From positions 1-12,632 of the forward strand of contig CAZTLI010000117.1 of NCBI GenBank assembly GCA_964614375.1: a DNA stretch of 12,632 nucleotides. The letters are read 5' to 3'. The notes below the pieces were generated by a model that was not told the origin of the DNA, searched no databases, and saw nothing but the letters and a program-made list of their open reading frames with translations. Positions 7,248-12,632 of this stretch are shown piece by piece. The position numbers were made by a program, and so were the translations under genes. The stretch's first letter is position 1, and every line of letters begins with the position of its first letter. The stretch comes from CAZTLI01 sp964614375 (GTDB lineage: Bacteria; Chloroflexota; Anaerolineae; Aggregatilineales; Phototrophicaceae).

Positions 7248-8507
7248 TTATCCGCGCAGCAATTTTGGAATATCACGAATTTTGGGTGTTTGTCCCGCGA
7301 GCAGTGTTTGCACACGGAATAATCGACCCGATAACCACAACATTCCCGCTACCCCCAGAACAAGCAGCAGCAAACTAATAAGGATTTGAACCAGGGGCAC
7401 ACCCTCTGGGGATGCCACTAATCGCATCATCATCGCCAGTGGTGACGTCATTGGGAACAGGCTGAACCCGATGACCAATGGATGTTCTGGCTGCGTGAGG
7501 AACAGCGTAAAAAAGTAGAACGGAACAGCCGCTGGAATGGTGAATACGACTGCATACTGTGGCCCTTCTTGCATTGAACTCGACAGCGCGCCGACGATGC
7601 CATAGGCTGCCGCAAAGAACAAATAGCCCAGCACGAAGTAAATGAACCCAATCGGCAGCATTTCAACAGGTATACGGATAAACGACAAATCGGTATTCTG
7701 GAACGACGCCAATTGACCAATCAGTTGGGCTATCACTAAAAGCGAACCCACCCAGACCACAATCTGCAACATGCCAATCAATCCAAGTGCTAGCACCTTC
7801 CCGGTCAGTAATTGACCGGGCGTGACCGAAGAAATCAAGATTTCGACAATCCGATTTTCTTTCTCCTCAATCACACTTTGCATCAGATAACCATTGGTCA
7901 GGAAGATTCCCAGCAAGAATACGATAGCAAACACATAAATAACGACGAAATTGGCATCTTCGCTATCGACCACACAGTCATTTGAATCTACACCCCGTTC
8001 CAACAAACAGACTTCGACAATTGCAGGATTATAGAGCCGCTGGAGAATAGCCGGTTCAGACACACCGCGCGACAAATGACTGAAGATGAATTGTTCGATT
8101 GGGCCGGATGATACCAGATTAAGCTGAAAATGTGGAACCACTAACGTCACCTGCCCGGTGTCCACATAATCGGCAGCGATAACGTAATATACATCCACCT
8201 CACCTGCTTCTAAAGCAGCTTGAGCGGATTCCTCATCGCCAAACGGATGAAAAACATCGGCAGTAGGTTCTGTAAATAGACCCGACCGGTCTATATATCC
8301 CACTGAATCAACCACGCTAAAGTCGAACTCCGGCGCATCCACCGCCTCAACAGCCGTCTCGTCACCCTGATTCGCCTGTTGCAACACGTCATAACCGATA
8401 ATTAAAGCCACTACGATGAGCGGTAAGCCAAATGTCGTGAAGAGGAAGGCTTTACGACTGAGATTTCGCTTAAACTCATACAAAAACACTTCAATGATGT
8501 GTCGCAT
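7248..8507 (-). CDS. ABC-2 type permease (NatB/YhaP-like), second of the pair
   Basis: A 419-residue integral membrane subunit of an ABC exporter. It has a cytoplasmic start and TM1 (about 21-42), then a soluble outer domain (about 43-185) with two cysteines (167, 178) that could pair. TM2 (188-208) is followed by the conserved cytoplasmic segment EEKENRIVEILISSVTP (214-230) and LLTGK (233-237). About four more TMs follow (near 240-262, 285-308, 320-337, 373-392). This layout matches the NatB / DUF-type ABC-2 export permeases. A perfect AAGGAGG ribosome site (plus strand 8518-8524) lies 10 nt before the ATG. The ATG overlaps the stop of the upstream permease by 1 nt (TAATG). The two permeases share the EEK-NRI-EILI-SVTP-LLTGK motif and are clear paralogues, so a heterodimer is likely. 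The substrate is not identifiable; Na+, drug or peptide export are options. Confidence 0.85.
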   Translation of the reverse strand: MRHIIEVFLYEFKRNLSRKAFLFTTFGLPLIVVALIIGYDVLQQANQGDETAVEAVDAPEFDFSVVDSVGYIDRSGLFTEPTADVFHPFGDEESAQAALEAGEVDVYYVIAADYVDTGQVTLVVPHFQLNLVSSGPIEQFIFSHLSRGVSEPAILQRLYNPAIVEVCLLERGVDSNDCVVDSEDANFVVIYVFAIVFLLGIFLTNGYLMQSVIEEKENRIVEILISSVTPGQLLTGKVLALGLIGMLQIVVWVGSLLVIAQLIGQLASFQNTDLSFIRIPVEMLPIGFIYFVLGYLFFAAAYGIVGALSSSMQEGPQYAVVFTIPAAVPFYFFTLFLTQPEHPLVIGFSLFPMTSPLAMMMRLVASPEGVPLVQILISLLLLVLGVAGMLWLSGRLFRVQTLLAGQTPKIRDIPKLLRG

Positions 8508-9742
8508 TAGAGCGCTGCCTCCTTACTGATGGTTGTACCCATATCTGTCCCAGCACGCAGCGCGCGCCATATTTCGTGCGGTGTCATCCGTTTACCATAG
8601 AGCAGAATGCCCAGTCGGAATATCCTGGCGGACAGCCATGTAATCAATATCGTGGTGACAAACAATATGCCGATACTCAAAACCACCTGCTCAACAGGTA
8701 CTGTGCCAAAGCTGGAACGCATGATGACCGTGACTGGTGCGGTAAACGGTATCAAACTAAGCAGTACGGGGATATCGCCACCGGGTTCTGTAATTATTTG
8801 CAGGAAGAAGAAAAACGGAATGACGACAATCAGGGAAAAAATGCCTGCAAACTGTCGCCCTTCCTGCTCTGAGCTTGTAGCCGCACCAACGCCTGCCATG
8901 ATACTGGCAAGCAAAAAGTAACCCAGGACAAAATAGACCAGCGCAATCACAATCAAATCTGTCGGTACACTGACGCCCGACAAGAAAGGTGTGGCTTGTC
9001 CTAATGTCAGTGCAATCATGCCGCTGACAACCCAAACCGCGAATTGTGTCAGCCCTAGTAAACCCAGACCAATGAGCTTACCGGTCAACAACTGCATCGG
9101 CGTGACGCTGGTGATCAAAATTTCCATGATGCGATTGGTTTTTTCTTCAGATACCCCACCCATCAAAAAACCACTTGTGACTTGTGTGGACATCATAAAG
9201 ACCATGACAAACACAATGGGGATCAAAAACAGGGCTGGAATTGCAGACTCGCTTAATTCGCGTCCGCTATCCTGCACATAGATTGTCATCTCTACCGGGT
9301 CTTCGATACGTTCGAATGGCAAATCGACCTGGATTTGGGTTGATAGATTTGTAAACAGAAATGATTCGATTTCGCTATTCACCCATTCAGGTATGCGGTC
9401 GAAGCCAAAGACCTGTACACGTCCACTCGCAAGATATTGTTCGGCTAATACAAAATATGCGCCGATGGTGTCATCCTCTAGCGCCTGGCGCGCCTGGTCA
9501 ATGGTCTCATAACCCGTAAAGTAACCCGGTGCGTTATCTGTGGTTACGATGACGTTCGCTAGATCGACATAGCCGATGTTGATGCTGCCCGGGTCACCAC
9601 CATTGGTCTGAGCTGCCAGACTAAAGACCACCGTCATGATGACGACGACAAATATTGGAACGCCAAACGCCGCAAACAGGAACGAACGCTTCCTGAGATA
9701 ATGCAAATACTCGCGTTGGGCAACAATCCATAACTTATTCAT
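8507..9742 (-). CDS. ABC-2 type permease (NatB/YhaP-like), first of the pair
   Basis: A 411-residue membrane subunit built like its downstream paralogue: TM1 (about 21-43), an outer domain (about 44-165), TM2 (168-186), the cytoplasmic motif EEKTNRIMEILITSVTP (199-215) with LLTGK (218-222), then about four TMs and a positively charged tail. The start is placed at the ATG at 9742-9740 because GGAGG (plus strand 9751-9755) lies 8 nt upstream at ideal spacing. An in-frame ATG at 9757 would add five residues, but it overlaps that ribosome site. With the chosen start the gene overlaps the end of the ATPase gene by 8 nt, so ATPase and permease are probably translationally coupled. It works with the ATPase and second permease as one exporter, substrate unknown. 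Confidence 0.85.
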   Translation of the reverse strand: MNKLWIVAQREYLHYLRKRSFLFAAFGVPIFVVVIMTVVFSLAAQTNGGDPGSINIGYVDLANVIVTTDNAPGYFTGYETIDQARQALEDDTIGAYFVLAEQYLASGRVQVFGFDRIPEWVNSEIESFLFTNLSTQIQVDLPFERIEDPVEMTIYVQDSGRELSESAIPALFLIPIVFVMVFMMSTQVTSGFLMGGVSEEKTNRIMEILITSVTPMQLLTGKLIGLGLLGLTQFAVWVVSGMIALTLGQATPFLSGVSVPTDLIVIALVYFVLGYFLLASIMAGVGAATSSEQEGRQFAGIFSLIVVIPFFFFLQIITEPGGDIPVLLSLIPFTAPVTVIMRSSFGTVPVEQVVLSIGILFVTTILITWLSARIFRLGILLYGKRMTPHEIWRALRAGTDMGTTISKEAAL

Positions 9743-10688
9743 TATTGCCGCCTCCATCTTCTACCACGCGAATGAAGATTTCGTCCAAACTCGGCACAGC
9801 CAGTTCAAAGCGTTCAATGCGTGTATCGGAGGACATCGCTATTTCTGCTAAAACACTATCGGGCGTTGCCTCCGGCTTCAAATACAGCAGCACTTCATCG
9901 GACGCCCGACCATTCGCCGTTTCATTCACGTCAACCCGTTCAACACCTTTTAATTTTGCCCAATCCCCCGTGCCTTTGACGGCTATTGCGTGCAAGGCGA
10001 ACTGATTGCGGATGGCATCGACCTCCCCATACAGGGCTTGTTGACCATGACTAATCATCAACATCCGGTCAGCCATCTCTTCAACCTGATTCATCTGGTG
10101 CGTACTCATCACAATCGCACCGCCATTTTGACTGAATTCCATCAACAAGTCTTTAATGACCAAACGATTGATCGGGTCAAGCCCGGAGAACGGTTCGTCA
10201 ACAATAATCAAATCCGGGTTATGAAGCAGCGTGACTGCAAATTGAACTTTTTGCTGCATACCCTTGCTCAGTTCGCTGACTTTACTTTTGGCGTTGTCGC
10301 CCAATTCCAGTCGTTCCAACAGCTCCAGCGCCCGTGAACGCGCATCGCGGGTAGACATGCCTTTCAACTTGCCAAGATACATCATCACGTCAATCACTTT
10401 GACACCACGATATAATCCGCGTTCTTCCGGCAGGTAACCAATCCGATCTTTTGTCGCATCATTCAGTGCGCCACCTAAGACACGAATGCGCCCGCTGTCT
10501 GGTTTCAGAATGTCTAATATCATGCGGATGGTCGTGCTTTTGCCGGCGCCGTTCGGCCCCAACATCGCAAAAATCTCACCCAGATAGACCTCAAAATCCA
10601 GGTTGTCTACAGCGCGAAATTTACCATACGATTTTGCAATCCCCTCTACCTGGATTGCAGTTGTAGGTGTATTTTTCAATTCACTCAT
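9735..10688 (-). CDS. ABC transporter ATP-binding protein (NatA-like, with C-terminal DUF4162-type domain)
   Basis: Cytoplasmic ATPase that powers the two downstream permeases. In a 317-residue protein starting at 10688: Walker A GPNGAGKST (44-52), YLPEERGLY (85-93) at the Q-loop, signature LSKGMQQKVQ (140-149), Walker B LIIVDEP (160-166) with Glu165 catalytic, D-loop SGLD (168-171) and switch His197 in STHQ. The C-terminal part (about 230-306) looks like the DUF4162 domain common in ABC-2 export ATPases. The ATG at 10688 is chosen because AAAGGAG lies 6 nt upstream. A frame extension to 10724 would begin at the predicted transcription start and is unlikely. It is first in a three-gene operon with overlapping ends. 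The family is secure; the transported substrate is not. Confidence 0.92.
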   Translation of the reverse strand: MSELKNTPTTAIQVEGIAKSYGKFRAVDNLDFEVYLGEIFAMLGPNGAGKSTTIRMILDILKPDSGRIRVLGGALNDATKDRIGYLPEERGLYRGVKVIDVMMYLGKLKGMSTRDARSRALELLERLELGDNAKSKVSELSKGMQQKVQFAVTLLHNPDLIIVDEPFSGLDPINRLVIKDLLMEFSQNGGAIVMSTHQMNQVEEMADRMLMISHGQQALYGEVDAIRNQFALHAIAVKGTGDWAKLKGVERVDVNETANGRASDEVLLYLKPEATPDSVLAEIAMSSDTRIERFELAVPSLDEIFIRVVEDGGGNNE

Positions 10689-10729
10689 TATCTGCTCCTT
10701 TAACAACACCATCCCCAATCTCATGATGG

Positions 10730-10759
10730 ATTATGATAATGCACAACTATTGCAATCAA
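10730..10759 (-). promoter_or_regulatory. Candidate promoter of the ABC operon
   Basis: The - strand reads TTGATT (-35, 10759-10754), an 18-nt spacer, then CATAAT (-10, 10735-10730). Transcription would start near 10723, leaving a leader of about 35 nt with the AAAGGAG ribosome site. This fits the ATG chosen for the ATPase gene. Confidence 0.5.
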
Positions 10760-10790
10760 CATTATCTTACCAGACCTCAAGCCAACTTCA

Positions 10791-10807
10791 CCCCCACATT
10801 TTGGGGG
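10791..10807. repeat. CCCCCA inverted repeat upstream of the ABC promoter
   Basis: CCCCCA (10791-10796) and TGGGGG (10802-10807) are inverted around 5 nt, and a third direct copy CCCCCA lies at 10819-10824. The set is about 32 bp upstream of the -35 box of the ABC promoter. It could be an activator or repressor site, or a hairpin ending a transcript from the right. No T tract follows on either strand, which argues against an intrinsic terminator. Confidence 0.4.
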
Positions 10808-10837
10808 AGCTAATCATACCCCCAACGCCATAGCATA

Positions 10838-10968
10838 GGCACAACGATGAACGGCAAAAGTCGTTCGCGATGTGGATACGCACATCGGTGACTCCCAGGT
10901 ATGGTCAGAGATGCACGCCAACGCCTGTCCTGTATATATTACGAATAATACTGACCTGGCGTTGTGCC
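10838..10968. repeat. 131-bp segment bounded by 9-bp inverted repeats, with nested hairpins
   Basis: GGCACAACG (10838-10846) and CGTTGTGCC (10960-10968) are exact inverted repeats that bound the segment. Inside are a perfect 7-bp stem CGATGTG/CACATCG (10868-10887, 6-nt loop) and CCAGGT/ACCTGG arms (near 10895 and 10954). There is also a long imperfect hairpin in which CAACGCC (10919-10925) pairs with GGCGTTG (10958-10964) around an AT-rich core. Several pairings are mutually exclusive. It could be a small MITE-like remnant, a structured RNA or a leader element. No coding potential or transposase is seen. Confidence 0.4.
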
Positions 10969-11337
10969 ACATGCGATGAATGCCTTTATTGGTATTTGAA
11001 TTGTGAGATAATCCGTATACACAGCAGAGGTATTACAGTAATCAAACAGAATTAACCTGATGCAAATATATTTTTATGGTTCTGCAAGGTAAATACAGTT
11101 ACAATAAGAAATGAACCTATCACCTTGATCACTTATGTCTCTGGCCTATCTTCACAACAACACCAAAATTAATTATCATTTGCATGGTGTGTGTAGAAGA
11201 TGGTAAACTAAAAACCATTGGGGTTAATTCAATCTTAAGTTTTAACTACGGCAAATGCCCTATATCAGAATGCTTGTGTACATGAAAACCCAACAGCCAA
11301 TAACCTGCCTGGCAACGCCCACAAAGCGGAGGTCTGC
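10969..11337. other. AT-rich non-coding stretch upstream of the receiver gene
   Basis: No convincing gene, tRNA or known RNA family is visible. It holds two small inverted repeats: ACACCA/TGGTGT (11160-11190, 19-nt loop) and ATGGT/ACCAT (11200-11218). TATATC at 11261-11266 is a possible -10 box but lacks a good -35 partner. The promoter of the response-regulator gene presumably lies here. Confidence 0.4.
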
Positions 11338-11727
11338 ATGAAGAAACACATTCTTGTTGTTGACGATGAAATCGGTGCGCTGACATTAATTGGAATCATG
11401 CTCGAACGTGGCGGTTTCCAGGTGCTCAAAGCGCGCGATGCAGCCTCAGCATTAGCGGTGCTCGATCAAAATACGCCGGATTTGATTATACTTGACGTGA
11501 TGATGCCCGGTGGCACAGATGGTATTGAATTGTGCGCGATTATACGAAGTCGTGAAGCCACTACCGAAACGCCTGTGTTGATTTTATCTGCACGCGGTGA
11601 TGCCGACAGTGTGATGCGGGGGATGGAAGCCGGCGCAAACGATTACTTACCAAAACCCATTCTTCATCATGATCTTGTCGCCAAAGTACGGGCGATGCTT
11701 GTCCATCCAGAAGGACGCGGGTCTTAA
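11338..11727 (+). CDS. Stand-alone response-regulator receiver domain (CheY-like)
   Basis: A 129-residue receiver (REC) domain with no output domain. Asp9 and Asp10 form the acidic metal pocket. Asp53 in LIILDVMMPG (49-58) is the phospho-acceptor. Ser84 in LILSARG is the switch Thr/Ser, and Lys106 in DYLPKP is the conserved lysine. The first 120 residues cover the full alpha/beta fold, and a short tail follows. GGAGG (11328-11332) lies 5 nt before the ATG. The gene is alone between a non-coding region and a strong terminator, with no histidine kinase nearby. It must therefore take its phosphate from a kinase elsewhere and act by protein-protein contact, as single-domain regulators do. The partner and process are unknown. 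Confidence 0.93.
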   Translation: MKKHILVVDDEIGALTLIGIMLERGGFQVLKARDAASALAVLDQNTPDLIILDVMMPGGTDGIELCAIIRSREATTETPVLILSARGDADSVMRGMEAGANDYLPKPILHHDLVAKVRAMLVHPEGRGS

Positions 11728-11753
11728 ACATCCCCGCTGCAACAGCTAATATT

Positions 11754-11784
11754 GACCACAGTCGCCTCACTGTGGTCTTTTTTT
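11754..11784 (+). terminator. Strong intrinsic terminator of the receiver gene
   Basis: GACCACAGT (11754-11762) and ACTGTGGTC (11769-11777) form a perfect 9-bp stem with a 6-nt loop, followed at once by seven T (11778-11784). It starts 27 bp after the receiver stop and ends 3 bp before the stop of the opposing transglycosylase gene. The same hairpin may slow transcripts from the - strand, but the T tract favours the + strand. Confidence 0.9.
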
Positions 11785-11787
11785 GAT

Positions 11788-12632
11788 TTATCCCCGCCCA
11801 TACAACGCCCGATAGACATTGTGATAACTATAAATGCGCTCGACATAGAGGCGGGTACTATCAATCGTGATGGTCGCCATGAATAAGTCCGGGTCATCGC
11901 CCGCAATCGCAAGCCATTGTGATGCGCGTCCCGGCCCCGCATTATATGCCCCCAGAGACGCGGGCACATTAAAGTCAAATAGTTGTAATTGCTCACCCAG
12001 ATAATAAGCGCCGAAGGCAATACCGGCATAGGGACGGAACAGGTCGCTGTGTTGATAGTCAGGCCAATTCAACTGCCCCGCAATGTAATCACCGGTGCTG
12101 GGGATCACCTGAGTCAGCCCTTTTTCGCCAGCGGCAGCCGTCGCATAAGTATTGAACAAACTCTCATGCCGGATGAGCGAAAACATCAGCAGCGGGTCGA
12201 TGTTGTACCGTTGCGTCGCTTCCAACACGACATCCAGATAATAAGCCGGGAAACGCATACGCGCGATATAGGGCGGGGCATCGAGCGTTGATACACCACC
12301 TGCACGAATGACATCCGCCGCCGCGACAATAGATGACAAATAGGCCCCAATGCCCCGCAGAAAGATCGCCATCTGGTACGATCCCAACGCATTGCCTGTG
12401 TTCCGCAGTTCTTCCAGCACAGAGTCAAACTCGGCAATCGCTTCATCGTAGGCCGCCACGGCCCACAATTCTCGCCCACGTATTAGACGCGGGTCAGCCT
12501 CTAGGGTGGGAGATAAAGGCCACAGGGGGCCGTCCTGTGTGATTCCAAACGTCTGTCGCAGCCACGTTTCGGCCTCCGCAATCTGGGTGGCATCATCAAA
12601 TTGGAATTGATAATTGGCAGGGCGTTGAAACG
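11788..12632 (-). CDS. Lytic transglycosylase, Slt70-like, C-terminal part (5' end outside window)
   Basis: Cleaves the MurNAc-GlcNAc bond of peptidoglycan to leave 1,6-anhydro-MurNAc; acts in the cell envelope. The frame is open from the stop (TAA, 11790-11788) to the right edge, giving 280 visible residues. The TTG at 12468 is therefore internal, not a start. Visible residues 1-130 are helical and Ala/Leu-rich, like the alpha-superhelix of Slt70. The catalytic SLT domain follows: SLIRHESLF (151-159) with catalytic Glu156 (codon 12165-12163), GEKGLTQVIPSTG (168-180), SLGAYNAGPGR (225-235) and STRLYVERI (258-266). These match the ES, GLMQ-MP, AYNAG and Y-V-RI motifs of family 1 transglycosylases. 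A signal peptide or lipobox would lie beyond the edge. It converges with the receiver gene across the terminator. Confidence 0.92.
   Translation of the reverse strand, partial: FQRPANYQFQFDDATQIAEAETWLRQTFGITQDGPLWPLSPTLEADPRLIRGRELWAVAAYDEAIAEFDSVLEELRNTGNALGSYQMAIFLRGIGAYLSSIVAAADVIRAGGVSTLDAPPYIARMRFPAYYLDVVLEATQRYNIDPLLMFSLIRHESLFNTYATAAAGEKGLTQVIPSTGDYIAGQLNWPDYQHSDLFRPYAGIAFGAYYLGEQLQLFDFNVPASLGAYNAGPGRASQWLAIAGDDPDLFMATITIDSTRLYVERIYSYHNVYRALYGRG

Noticed and set aside
8607..8921. 104-codon open frame on the + strand
   Set aside because: It is a shadow of the permease gene on the opposite strand, with no domain or ribosome site.
9743..9757. Upstream ATG at 9757 as start of the first permease
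   Set aside because: It overlaps the GGAGG that serves the ATG at 9742, and would enlarge the overlap with the ATPase gene.
10999..11007. AATTGTGAG, resembling half of the E. coli lac operator
   Set aside because: Only one half is present, with no symmetry around it and no gene start nearby.
10870..11055. 61-codon open frame in the non-coding region
   Set aside because: No ribosome site, unusual Cys/Trp-rich composition, and it overlaps inverted repeats; most likely chance.

Overview
The window reads as a piece of a bacterial chromosome of roughly balanced base composition. The gene set suggests a Gram-negative-type or Chloroflexota (Anaerolineae-like) bacterium: a GH57 branching enzyme used with GlgA and GlgC, a DUF3417-type short alpha-glucan phosphorylase, and a stand-alone CBM48 protein. 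The phylum is an inference from gene content only; no rRNA or other marker gene is present.

Region 1 (1-3967, + strand) is a glycogen synthesis operon. It holds the C-terminal part of a GH57 1,4-alpha-glucan branching enzyme, then glgA (glycogen synthase), then glgC (ADP-glucose pyrophosphorylase). The last two overlap as ATGA. A 9-bp hairpin separates glgC from a convergent small gene.

Region 2 (3968-7247) holds that small gene, a stand-alone CBM48 (AMPK-beta-like) glycogen-binding module on the - strand. It is divergent from glgP, an alpha-glucan phosphorylase on the + strand. The 323-bp divergent spacer carries a candidate promoter in each direction and an 18-bp near-palindrome with the LacI/GalR-type core AAACGTTT. 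The CBM48 gene has an unusual start: a good ribosome site and ATG open a five-codon frame that ends in an in-frame TAG, directly followed by the GTG that opens the main frame. GlgC makes ADP-glucose, GlgA polymerises it, the GH57 enzyme branches the chain, GlgP degrades it, and the CBM48 protein probably binds it.

Region 3 (7248-10688, - strand) is a compact three-gene ABC export operon: an ATPase followed by two homologous NatB-like ABC-2 permeases, with overlapping ends, a recognisable promoter and strong ribosome sites. The substrate is unknown.

Region 4 (10689-12632) begins with a roughly 600-bp non-coding stretch rich in inverted repeats. It is followed by a stand-alone CheY-like receiver gene with a very clear intrinsic terminator. 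Last, on the - strand, is the C-terminal part of a Slt70-like lytic transglycosylase that runs off the right edge.
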